Source of the DNA: Pseudomonadota bacterium
GTDB lineage: Bacteria > Pseudomonadota > Gammaproteobacteria > Pseudomonadales > Oleiphilaceae
NCBI GenBank assembly: GCA_023430625.1
Contig: JAEZAA010000251.1
Location: 1-22,805, forward strand
Reading direction: 5' to 3'
DNA length: 22,805 nucleotides
Under the pieces are notes generated by a model. It did not search any database, had not been told where the DNA came from, and saw only the letters and a program-made list of their open reading frames with translations. The translations under genes and the position numbers were made by a program. Of this stretch, positions 1-6,578 are shown in pieces. How positions within the stretch are numbered: position 1 is the stretch's first letter; each line of letters begins with the position of its first letter.

Positions 1-39
1 CGCTTGTAGTGCATATGGACGTCCTTTTCTGAAAGTCAT
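1..39 (-). CDS. 5' start of a gene leaving the window (unidentified)
   Basis: An ATG at 39 on the minus strand follows a very good ribosome binding site (GAGGA, about 6 bases upstream). It overlaps the stop of the preceding 24-codon ORF in an ATGA arrangement. Thirteen codons are visible (MTFRKGRPYALQA). An alternative start in another frame is ATG at 14 (MHYKR), which has its own AGGA. Too little is present to identify a family. From its position it is the next gene of the cysJI-dsrE operon, so a sulfur-transfer role is possible, but that is inference from context only. Confidence 0.35.
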   Translation of the reverse strand, partial: MTFRKGRPYALQA

Positions 40-110
40 GTGCTTCCTCTTGTCCACAAACTGGCCAAGTCTTTCAGCACGAAGTTGATGGACTTGAAGC
101 CGGTTACCAT
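36..110 (-). CDS. 24-codon overlapping small ORF in the sulfur operon
   Basis: A small ORF, MVTGFKSINFVLKDLASLWT plus RGST. It starts on an ATG that overlaps the TAA stop of the upstream DsrE-family gene (ATGGTAA), and its own TGA overlaps the ATG of the next gene. This double overlap is what translational coupling looks like. The peptide could equally be a coupling leader with no function, or the N-terminal end of a longer protein whose frame was broken. It has about the size of PqqA but lacks the conserved Glu-x3-Tyr pair, so it is not PqqA. I recognise no family. Confidence 0.3.
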   Translation of the reverse strand: MVTGFKSINFVLKDLASLWTRGST

Positions 111-484
111 TGCCAGACCTGATCCACCTGCCCATATAACACAGGTAGCGCGTCGCGGCTGATCACCTCCACGCCAGGCTGCACGGGCAGATGGCTCAAA
201 CCCCGCTCTTCCAGGTCTTCCCGAATGACGTAGACCGGCACGCCCTTCTCTACCAGGCGCGACAGATCCTTGGGAACTTCAGCCGGCTGGGTTTGGCGCC
301 AGTCACCCAGCGCCAACGCCGGCTGGCGATTTTGCTGCACGGCATAGTAGGCGCAGTGCCCGCTCAGCAGCACTTCGAGGCTGGCACCGGCCCCGACCAT
401 GGATTGAGTCAGCCAGAGAATGGCATCGTCCTGTTCTTCAACGATGGTGCGAAAGGCATGTTCGACGACTTGTAGGACTTTCAT
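104..484 (-). CDS. DsrE-family protein, third of three (DsrH/TusB-like position)
   Basis: 126 residues with the alpha/beta DsrE-type fold signature: an N-terminal strand (MKVLQVVEHAF), a helix containing ILWLTQSMVGAGA, and a second strand LEVLLSGHCAYYAV. The C-terminus ends in VDQVWQW. Family members carry or reduce protein-bound persulfide in sulfur relay (TusBCD in tRNA thiolation, DsrEFH in sulfur oxidation). The only Cys (C44, in SGHCAYYAV) is not at the usual DsrE active-site position, so this may be a structural subunit. It starts 3 bases after the preceding gene, with its ribosome site overlapping that gene's stop, so it is co-translated with the other two DsrE-like genes. The DsrE superfamily call is fairly good; the exact subfamily is uncertain. 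Confidence 0.65.
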   Translation of the reverse strand: MKVLQVVEHAFRTIVEEQDDAILWLTQSMVGAGASLEVLLSGHCAYYAVQQNRQPALALGDWRQTQPAEVPKDLSRLVEKGVPVYVIREDLEERGLSHLPVQPGVEVISRDALPVLYGQVDQVWQW

Positions 485-487
485 GGC

Positions 488-901
488 TTACCTCGTTCCA
501 ATGGTGAGGGTATTGAACGCAGTCTCGGCATAGCGCCACAGATCGGGCGGACCGCCACGGCCACAGCCTTCGATCACCTCGTTGACACCGCGTTCGTCGA
601 CACAGAGGCCGCAGTTGATCCATTCGAATGCCAGGCCTTTGGCACTGGCCTTTCGCTGCAAGGCCGCGATCCAGTCTTTGGTCAGGGGGTGGTCTTCATG
701 GTCCGCATCCCGGCCGTGCACCGCGTTGCCATGCTGCTTCTGGCGGGCAAAGGCCAGCGCCACCGCACCTTCGTAAGCGAAGATCCGCACGTTGGCGCCA
801 CGATCCAGGGCTGCATCCAGTAGACGAAAGAAGGTAATGGTCCGCTCGCTTTCGAAGGGCGGATCCATGAAGGCAAAGGTGAGAGTTTTGGTATCGCTCA
901 T
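488..901 (-). CDS. DsrE-family sulfur carrier with candidate active-site Cys (TusD/DsrE-like)
   Basis: 137 residues. The N-terminus TLTFAFMDPPFESERTITFF and the segment VRIFAYEGAVALAFARQ fit the DsrE/TusD Rossmann-like fold. A CGLCVDERG motif at residues 97-105 sits where TusD/DsrE have their persulfide-carrying Cys followed by an Arg-Gly, making C97 or C100 the likely sulfur acceptor. A third Cys (C113) lies in EGCGRGG. The gene is 8 bases behind the first DsrE-like gene and 3 bases ahead of the third, with a GGAG ribosome site. The three genes together resemble a TusDCB/DsrEFH set, but they follow cysJI instead of a tusE/dsrC gene. The family is well supported; the partner and substrate are inferred. 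Confidence 0.7.
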   Translation of the reverse strand: MSDTKTLTFAFMDPPFESERTITFFRLLDAALDRGANVRIFAYEGAVALAFARQKQHGNAVHGRDADHEDHPLTKDWIAALQRKASAKGLAFEWINCGLCVDERGVNEVIEGCGRGGPPDLWRYAETAFNTLTIGTR

Positions 902-909
902 GGGGGCTC

Positions 910-1236
910 CTAGTTCCAGATGACCTTATCGCCGGCCAGCATCGCGTCGATTACGACGTGGATGCCGACCGGTGCGACGTTGGCTTTCAAGTGGCGGTTT
1001 TCTATTTCCCGCTGCTTCAGCGAAAACTCGTCGGCAAGCAGTTTTACGCCCTGCCCTGGCAATGCATCGAAGGCATCGCACTTCGCCCCCTGACGGGCGG
1101 CAGTCACGCCGTTCTGGACCAGCAGCAGGGAGACCTCGTTGCCGGCGCCCACCAACCGTCGCGCCAGGTCGTACTGAGCATTCGTGCGAACCTCCATGAA
1201 GGGGTCCTGACTTTGGATAAACAGGTATCGAGCCAT
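910..1236 (-). CDS. DsrE-family protein, first of three (DsrE/F-like)
   Basis: 108 residues beginning MARYLFIQSQDPF. It has the helix-strand pattern LARRLVGAGNEVSLLLVQNGV, and the segment VKLLADEFSLKQREI is a common DsrE/DsrF-like signature (normally ADDFALRERGI). The single Cys is C53 in GAKCDAF, which differs from the usual catalytic position. The ribosome site GAGGAAA precedes the ATG. The gene lies 62 bases downstream of cysI and 8 bases ahead of the next DsrE-like gene, so it opens the dsrE part of the operon. The likely role is in a sulfur-relay complex with its two neighbours; reaction and partner are not shown by the sequence. Confidence 0.65.
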   Translation of the reverse strand: MARYLFIQSQDPFMEVRTNAQYDLARRLVGAGNEVSLLLVQNGVTAARQGAKCDAFDALPGQGVKLLADEFSLKQREIENRHLKANVAPVGIHVVIDAMLAGDKVIWN

Positions 1237-1298
1237 ATCAGTTTCCTCGTATGAATAACCGTGATCAGGTGAAAAGGGTCTGGTGCCGGTAGGCCGGG

Positions 1299-3008
1299 CT
1301 ATAAGAGATCTACATTGACCGCTGTGGTGTCCAGTAACCCGGAACGAGCCAGAAAATCGCCAAAATGCTCGTTCGATTGCCGTCCTGCGGCGTATTGGAC
1401 GAACAACGGATCCAGCAGCGCGACAATGCGGGCTTCATTGACATTGCCCGCATACAGGCGCGCCAAACGCTGCCCCTGATAACCGCCGCCCAGGTAGAGG
1501 TTGTACAGGCCCGGGGCCCGCCCGGTCAGCGCAACCTCCGCCAGATACGGCCGCGCGCAGCCGTTGGGACAACCGGTAATGCGCAGCGTTATAGGCGTGT
1601 CCTGCAGGCCATGGAGTGCCTTCAGCCGGTTGAACAGCGCCAGAAACTGGGGCTGGTAGCGCTCCGCTTCGGCCATGGCCAGGCCGCAGGTTGGCAGGGC
1701 TACGCAGCTGATGGTATGAGCCGCCTGGGAATTCGGTTTGAGCCGCTCACTGAGGCCCAGATCGTCCAGACGCCAGGTCACCTGCGCCATTTCCGCCGGA
1801 TCCAGATCGGTCAGTTGCAGGTTTTGGTTCGTGGTTAGCCGGATACGGCCCCCGTACTGCTGAAAGAACGCTTCCAGCTGACTTTGCAGGACGCCATCGA
1901 CCCGTCCGTTCTCGATCTGCAGGGTGCCGTGCCAGAGGCCGTCATCGCCCTGCTGCCACCCTGCCCGATCTGTGTTATGGGTAAACTGAATCGGGCGAGC
2001 CGGTGCCAGCGGCTTGCCTCGTCGCTCGGCAAGTGTGGCGATAAACCAGTCGTTACCGAGACGGTCGAGGGTGTACTTGAAGCGAGCCCGGTGACGGTCC
2101 TTGCGGTCGCCGAAATCCCGTTGGATGCCCATGACGGTTTCGGCGAATTCCGGCGCTTCATCTGCCTCGATGAATCCAAGTTGCTCCGCCAGGCGGGGAT
2201 AACTGTCTGAGCGACTATCCAACTGTCCCATGCCGCCGCCGACACAGACGTTGAACCCAAGCAGGCGGCCTTGCTCGACCACGGCGATCAGACCCAGATC
2301 CTGGCCGTACACGTCAATGTCATTGGATGGCGGGATGGCGAAGCCGACCTTGAACTTGCGCGGCAAATAGAGCGGCCCGTACACCGGATCCTCGTCCGCC
2401 TTGAGGGACCGCTTTTCGCCATACCAGATTTCCGGATAGGCGCCGGTTTTGGGAATCAAGCGCTGGCTGGTCGCACGCGCCAGTTCGGCCACCTGGCGGT
2501 GCACCGCGGAAATTGCCGGGTTGGCGCCGCACACCACGCCCCGGCTGTCGTCGCCACAAGCGGCGATGGTATCCAGGCCCAGATCACGCACAGCGCACAT
2601 GAATGCCTGTAACTGCCATTTGCGCACACCATGGAATTGGATGGTCTGGCGGGTGGTAATGCGTATGCCCCGTTCCGCATAACGCCTGGCAATGGCGCTC
2701 AGGCCAAGCCACTGATCGCGGGTTAAGAGTCCGCCGGGAATCCGCAGCCGAACCATGAACTGGTAGATGGGCTCCAGCTTGCGTTTGGCCCTTTCGGCCC
2801 GCATGTCGCGATCATCCTGTTGATAGATGCCATGGAATTTCATGAGCAGCGGGTCATCGCCGGGCACCGCACCAGTGATCGGGTCGTTCAGCCCCCTGAG
2901 GATGTCACCCCTGAGATAACGGCTGCGGGCTTTCAGCTGTTCGTTGCCGTTGAGTGTGGCCACGTCTTGCGTGAGGTCGCTGCTACGGTCGATCGTCGAG
3001 AGTGTCAT
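1299..3008 (-). CDS. cysI: Sulfite reductase hemoprotein beta subunit CysI
   Basis: 569 residues, essentially the E. coli CysI length (570). It carries the siroheme/4Fe-4S ligands as C435-x5-C441 (CVALPTCGLAMAEAER) and C480-x3-C484 (CPNGCARPY), at almost the same positions as in E. coli. The sulfite/nitrite reductase half-domain repeats are recognisable (RLRIPGGLLTRDQWLGL near 88-104; GRIRLTTNQNLQLTDL near 387-402). It catalyses six-electron reduction of sulfite to sulfide in the cytoplasm, with electrons from CysJ. The gap to cysJ is 8 bases, with AGGAGG directly ahead of the start. The unusual feature is its downstream partners: three DsrE-family genes follow in the same direction, rather than cysH or cysG. 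Confidence 0.93.
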   Translation of the reverse strand: MTLSTIDRSSDLTQDVATLNGNEQLKARSRYLRGDILRGLNDPITGAVPGDDPLLMKFHGIYQQDDRDMRAERAKRKLEPIYQFMVRLRIPGGLLTRDQWLGLSAIARRYAERGIRITTRQTIQFHGVRKWQLQAFMCAVRDLGLDTIAACGDDSRGVVCGANPAISAVHRQVAELARATSQRLIPKTGAYPEIWYGEKRSLKADEDPVYGPLYLPRKFKVGFAIPPSNDIDVYGQDLGLIAVVEQGRLLGFNVCVGGGMGQLDSRSDSYPRLAEQLGFIEADEAPEFAETVMGIQRDFGDRKDRHRARFKYTLDRLGNDWFIATLAERRGKPLAPARPIQFTHNTDRAGWQQGDDGLWHGTLQIENGRVDGVLQSQLEAFFQQYGGRIRLTTNQNLQLTDLDPAEMAQVTWRLDDLGLSERLKPNSQAAHTISCVALPTCGLAMAEAERYQPQFLALFNRLKALHGLQDTPITLRITGCPNGCARPYLAEVALTGRAPGLYNLYLGGGYQGQRLARLYAGNVNEARIVALLDPLFVQYAAGRQSNEHFGDFLARSGLLDTTAVNVDLL

Positions 3009-3016
3009 AAGCCTCC

Positions 3017-4828
3017 TCAGTACAGGTTTCGGTGAATGCGCTTGGTGCCATTGAGCTCTTTCCAGCGTAAGCCGGTGTGGGCTTCGAACAGCGCTTGCAA
3101 CTCCTGCTCACAGAGGCTGAGCCGGTCTTTATCACCGCACAGATACAGATGCCCGCCCTGCTGGAGCCAGGCAAGGAACTGGTCAGCGTTCTCCGCGACG
3201 GCATGGGCCGGCTCACGCTCCGGCTGGGTGTCGGCAAACAAGGTATCCATGCGCTGGATCAGGCCTTGCTGGTGCCACTGCTGCCAGTCCAGCTGATACA
3301 GGAAATCCTGTTCGAAGGACTTCTCGCAGAAGATCAGCCAGCAGGGATGTTTGCGCTTGCCAAGGCTCATCTCCTGCAGGAAGGCGCGATAGGGTGCGAT
3401 GCCGGTTCCGTCAGCGATCAGGATCAGGGGCGCCTCGAAATCGTCGGGCAACCGAAAGCGCTGGTTGTGGTGGGGATAAATCCGCAGGTTTTCACCCGGC
3501 TGCACCTGAACCAGGTAATCCGAGGCGATGCCGGTCTCCTCACGGCCGGCGAATGGATACCGGTACAGTTTCACCGTGAGATGAAGCTCGTCGTTGGTGA
3601 CCTCGATACTATTGGCCACATCGTAAAGCCGCGGTTGTAACGGACGCAGACTGTCGACCAGCACCTGTGCGTCCGGCCGTGCTGGATAGCGGGTGACCAG
3701 GTCACGAATCTGGACTGAGCGCAGATAGGCACGCTGCGTTACGGCGTCAGCGCCTTTCAATTCGACCAGTTCCAGGTGGCCGGTGATTTGGGCCCAGATT
3801 TCCAGAAACCGTTTGCTGGGTATGGTGAGGTCGCATTCTGACCGTAACGCCTGTACCAGGGGCATGGCATTCCCGTTCAGGACCACGGCCTGCTCACCGG
3901 ACAGGCTAACGGCATCCAGAATGGCCGCCACCAAAGCCGGCGGATTATCCGTGAGAACGCCCACGGCATCGCCTGGCGCAACCGGAAAATCCGCTACATC
4001 CAATGCCAGTTCCAGGTGGTGGATCGGACTGTGCCGGCTGACATCGCTGAGGCAGATGTTCTCAAGCACCTCGACCCGCAGTGGCTGCTGTTTGTTGTAG
4101 GCCTGTTCCTTTGAGCGCGCTGGCTCTGGCGCAAGCTCAGCCCCAACCTCGGCTTGTGCGGCAATGCTGATGATCGCTTGAGAGCCCTGATCGGAAGCCA
4201 GTGTGCCAAGCACCGACTCCATCCAGCGTTTGGCGGGTTCCGCGAAATCCACGTCGCAGTCCTGGCGTGGGGCAAGGCGTTGCGCTCCAAGGCTGGCAAA
4301 ACGTTCATCGAGCTGGGCGCCGGTAACACAGAACTGCTCGTAGCTGCTGTCGCCAAGTGCCAGTACGGAATACTTGAGGCCCTGCAACTTCGGGGCGCTG
4401 GCATCGTCCATCAGCGCCTCAAAGAATCCATGAATCGGCTCCGGCGGATCGCCATCGCCATGGGTGCTGCAGATCACCAGGAGGATGCGTCTTTTACTGA
4501 GATGTCGCACCCGCAGTTGGGCCAGATCCGCAACCTCCGCGGCGATACCCTGCCCGTTGGCGAGCGCTGCCATGTGCTGGGCCAGGTTCTTGCAATTACC
4601 GGTTTCGCTGCCGAAGGCGATCAGGATGCTGTCGCTGGATGTTGCCCGGGAAGGCAGCTCCGGACCCAGTTGTACCCGTTCGTTCCGAAGCGGCGTCACC
4701 ACGCCGCCTTGCGCGGCCAGAAAGCCACTTAGCCAGAGGCATTGCTCGTTGCTCAGTCCTTTCAACAAGTGCTGGATTTCCAGCCACTGAGTCTCTGTCA
4801 AAGGATGGGGTAGCACGCTTACCGTCAT
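3017..4828 (-). CDS. cysJ: Sulfite reductase flavoprotein alpha subunit CysJ, atypical NADPH site
   Basis: 603 residues (E. coli 599). The ATG at 4828 is preferred over the TTG one codon upstream, and GGGAG lies about 9 bases ahead. Flavodoxin-like FMN domain about 68-205 (FGSETGNCKNLAQ, STHGDGDPPE, ALGDSSYEQFC); FAD/connecting domain about 250-460; NAD(P)H domain about 465-603 ending in Tyr as usual. It should pass electrons from a nicotinamide through FAD and FMN to CysI. Oddities against the E. coli protein recalled from memory: the FAD motif RxYS reads RLYD (400-403), the GPGTG loop reads ADGTG (472-476), and the Ser-Arg...Tyr-Val-Gln residues that grip the NADPH 2'-phosphate are not seen in 529-546 (LFADTQPEREPAHAVAEN). 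Coenzyme preference may differ. Confidence 0.9.
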   Translation of the reverse strand: MTVSVLPHPLTETQWLEIQHLLKGLSNEQCLWLSGFLAAQGGVVTPLRNERVQLGPELPSRATSSDSILIAFGSETGNCKNLAQHMAALANGQGIAAEVADLAQLRVRHLSKRRILLVICSTHGDGDPPEPIHGFFEALMDDASAPKLQGLKYSVLALGDSSYEQFCVTGAQLDERFASLGAQRLAPRQDCDVDFAEPAKRWMESVLGTLASDQGSQAIISIAAQAEVGAELAPEPARSKEQAYNKQQPLRVEVLENICLSDVSRHSPIHHLELALDVADFPVAPGDAVGVLTDNPPALVAAILDAVSLSGEQAVVLNGNAMPLVQALRSECDLTIPSKRFLEIWAQITGHLELVELKGADAVTQRAYLRSVQIRDLVTRYPARPDAQVLVDSLRPLQPRLYDVANSIEVTNDELHLTVKLYRYPFAGREETGIASDYLVQVQPGENLRIYPHHNQRFRLPDDFEAPLILIADGTGIAPYRAFLQEMSLGKRKHPCWLIFCEKSFEQDFLYQLDWQQWHQQGLIQRMDTLFADTQPEREPAHAVAENADQFLAWLQQGGHLYLCGDKDRLSLCEQELQALFEAHTGLRWKELNGTKRIHRNLY

Positions 4829-4873
4829 CAAAAGTGTCTCCCGACGTGTCGCAAGCGTGAAAGTATGCCGCCG

Positions 4874-4890
4874 TATTCAGACACTGAATA
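4874..4890. promoter_or_regulatory. LysR-type operator between cysJ and the LysR gene
   Basis: TATTCAG-ACA-CTGAATA is a perfect 7-3-7 inverted repeat in the 106-base gap between the divergent start codons. It contains the canonical LysR box T-N11-A (TTCAGACACTGAA). It lies about 45 bases from the LysR gene and about 46 bases from the cysJ start, suiting control of both directions by the adjacent regulator. No mapped -35/-10 pair can be asserted. Confidence 0.55.
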
Positions 4891-4934
4891 ATGAAATAGA
4901 ATGCCTTTTAATATGAATAGTTTTGATATAAATC

Positions 4935-5777
4935 ATGGATATCGATTTAGCCCGTACCTTTCTTGAAATCGTCCGTAGCGGAAGCTTCATCGCAGCGGCT
5001 GAACGCTTACACGTCACCCAGACTGCGGTAACGGCCCGTATCCAGAACCTGGAAGGTCAGCTCGGCTGTCGCCTGTTCATCCGCAATCGGGGCGGCGCCA
5101 AGCTGACTGATAACGGTGAGCGCTTTGTCGGCCATGCCAGCCAGTTGGTCCAGACCTGGGAGGCTGCGCGGCGGGAGATTCCGCTGCCCACGGGCACGGG
5201 CAATCTCATCACGATTGGCAGTGAAATCAGCCTCTGGAATCCTCTGCTGTTGAAGTGGCTCTGCTTGCTACGCGCGGAACAGCCGAGCCTCGCAGTGCGT
5301 GCCGAGGTCGGCGAGTCCCGCACTTTGCACGAGAAGTTGAAGCACGGTGTGCTGGATGCCGCCCTGGTGCACCAGCCCGATTATTGGCCCGGCATGCAGG
5401 TGGAGCAGTTGCTGGAAGAAAAGCTGGTGATGGTGCGCTCGACGCAAAAACCCGACCCCTACATCTATATCGACTGGGGCGATGCTTTCCGTCAGCAGCA
5501 CGACGCCGTCCTGCCCCAGTACGCGCGGGCGGAAGTGTCGCTGGATTTTGGTCCCCTGGCGCTGCATTACCTGCTGCAAACCGGCGGCAGCGGCTATTTC
5601 AGAACACGTGTGGTTCAGCGCTATCTGGATGAAGGTGTGCTGGAGCACGTGCCCCAGTCGCCGGAATTTTCCTTTCCTATTTTCCTAGTGTATCCGCGCA
5701 ACACTCCAGCGCGGTCATTGGCGCCCGCGCTGGATGTTCTTCGCCAGATCCTGGATAAGCAGAGCCATTGGACCTAA
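4935..5777 (+). CDS. LysR-type transcriptional regulator
   Basis: 280 residues. The N-terminal winged helix-turn-helix, about residues 1-60, is typical: LARTFLEIVRSGSFIAAAER, LHVTQTAVTARIQNLEGQLG, CRLFIRNRGGAKLTDNGERF. The rest is a periplasmic-binding-protein-like effector domain (GNLITIGSEISLWNPLLL onward). It is divergent from cysJ with a palindromic LysR box between, so it probably regulates the cysJI-dsrE operon and itself. It is shorter than CysB (324 residues) and does not look like CysB, so the inducer is unlikely to be assumed N-acetylserine. The gene ends 8 bases from the convergent hemerythrin-like gene. Confidence 0.88.
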   Translation: MDIDLARTFLEIVRSGSFIAAAERLHVTQTAVTARIQNLEGQLGCRLFIRNRGGAKLTDNGERFVGHASQLVQTWEAARREIPLPTGTGNLITIGSEISLWNPLLLKWLCLLRAEQPSLAVRAEVGESRTLHEKLKHGVLDAALVHQPDYWPGMQVEQLLEEKLVMVRSTQKPDPYIYIDWGDAFRQQHDAVLPQYARAEVSLDFGPLALHYLLQTGGSGYFRTRVVQRYLDEGVLEHVPQSPEFSFPIFLVYPRNTPARSLAPALDVLRQILDKQSHWT

Positions 5778-5785
5778 CAGGTCAC

Positions 5786-6406
5786 TTAGGCCGGGAACGC
5801 ACTGATCTGCATGGCTCTGCACGGGCTGTATTCCCGCGGTGCGGGGGTTGGCGTCGTATCGCCATCCATCACTTTGATCCGCACGCGCAGAGACTGGTAG
5901 CCTGTACCGGTTTCATAGTCGAACAATTGGCCCTTGCTCCAATGAAACGCGGTGTCCACTTGCAGCCAGTCAATCGCTGTGAAGTAACGGGCAGCCATCT
6001 TGATGACGTCGATCTCTTCATTTTGAAAATGGCCGATGTACTGGTACAAATAGGCGAACCCAGCCTTGCAGAGTGCTACGCGTGAAAAGTCGTTGTCCCA
6101 GGCGGCCGCCAATACTTGGGCGTGAAGTTCGCGCCCGCGAGCCACTAATCCTTGGTACTCTTCCAGGATCGACTGCACAGCCGGCGCGCTGTCGGGGTGG
6201 CGCTCGATCAGGCGCTTGTAGAGTAAAACGGCAGAGGGATGCTGGTAGCGGTCCGCATATCGCGTGAGATACTTCAGAATATCCAGCATTAAGGTGTAGT
6301 CGACAATGCCGACTCGTTTGAGTCCAACAAACTGATGGGCAAGCCCGTACAGCAACTCATAAAGCGCATCCTGTTCGTGACGTAGGCGCGCTATGGACCC
6401 GATCAT
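5786..6406 (-). CDS. Hemerythrin-like (HHE fold) protein with eroded diiron ligands
   Basis: 206 residues from the ATG at 6406, which has GGGGAG 8 bases upstream; a longer frame start at 6448 lacks such a site. The order of conserved blocks is that of bacterial hemerythrin-domain proteins: IARLRHEQDALYELL, DYTLMLDILKYLTRYADRYQHP, LLYKRLIERHP, ILEEYQGLVARGRELH, YIGHFQNEEIDVIKMAARYFTAIDW. Against the usual ligand pattern (REH, HHPKED, AEH, H-x3-EE) this copy has Q12, Q55/H56, A59 and Y84 where His, His, Glu and His are expected; H126 and E130/E131 remain. A normal oxygen-bridged diiron site therefore seems unlikely. The C-terminal ~50 residues are not family-typical. It is divergent from the NorR-like activator and has a candidate sigma-54 promoter. 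Confidence 0.75.
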   Translation of the reverse strand: MIGSIARLRHEQDALYELLYGLAHQFVGLKRVGIVDYTLMLDILKYLTRYADRYQHPSAVLLYKRLIERHPDSAPAVQSILEEYQGLVARGRELHAQVLAAAWDNDFSRVALCKAGFAYLYQYIGHFQNEEIDVIKMAARYFTAIDWLQVDTAFHWSKGQLFDYETGTGYQSLRVRIKVMDGDTTPTPAPREYSPCRAMQISAFPA

Positions 6407-6469
6407 GACGTATCTCCCCTCAAGGCAACGGTTAGAACTTCTCGCCAAAAGTTCTTTCTCTGGTATTCA

Positions 6470-6485
6470 ACCAATGATCGTGCCA
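6470..6485 (-). promoter_or_regulatory. Candidate sigma-54 (-24/-12) promoter of the hemerythrin-like gene
   Basis: On the minus strand the sequence reads TGGCACG-ATCA-TTGGT. The consensus is TGGCACG-N4-TTGCW, so one position differs (GC of the -12 element is GG). It points at the hemerythrin-like gene and predicts a start of transcription near 6458, about 50 bases ahead of its ATG. A sigma-54 activator gene is immediately divergent, which supports it. Confidence 0.62.
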
Positions 6486-6528
6486 GCCTCTAGGTCATTG
6501 AAAATCATTGCGATGCGAATGTATTGAT

Positions 6529-6539
6529 GTCTTTATGAC
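6529..6539. promoter_or_regulatory. Candidate NorR-type enhancer box 1 (GT-N7-AC)
   Basis: GTCTTTATGAC fits the NorR core GT-N7-AC and is symmetric (GTC-N5-GAC). It lies about 75 bases upstream of the predicted sigma-54 start site of the hemerythrin-like gene, a normal enhancer distance. A degenerate third box, GT-N7-AA, starts at 6494. Confidence 0.45.
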
Positions 6540-6553
6540 GACAATAGATCGAT

Positions 6554-6564
6554 GTTTATTTGAC
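6554..6564. promoter_or_regulatory. Candidate NorR-type enhancer box 2 (GT-N7-AC)
   Basis: GTTTATTTGAC also fits GT-N7-AC, centred 25 bases from box 1. It lies 15 bases ahead of the activator's own start codon, so binding here could also autoregulate that gene. The motif is short: roughly one chance match per 256 positions is expected, so two in this gap are suggestive and not proof. Confidence 0.38.
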
Positions 6565-6578
6565 TACACCGGGGAGCT

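Noticed and set aside
36..110. 24-codon ORF as pqqA
   Set aside because: It has the right size but lacks the conserved Glu-x3-Tyr core and lies in the sulfur operon, about 8 kb from pqqC and 10 kb from pqqB.
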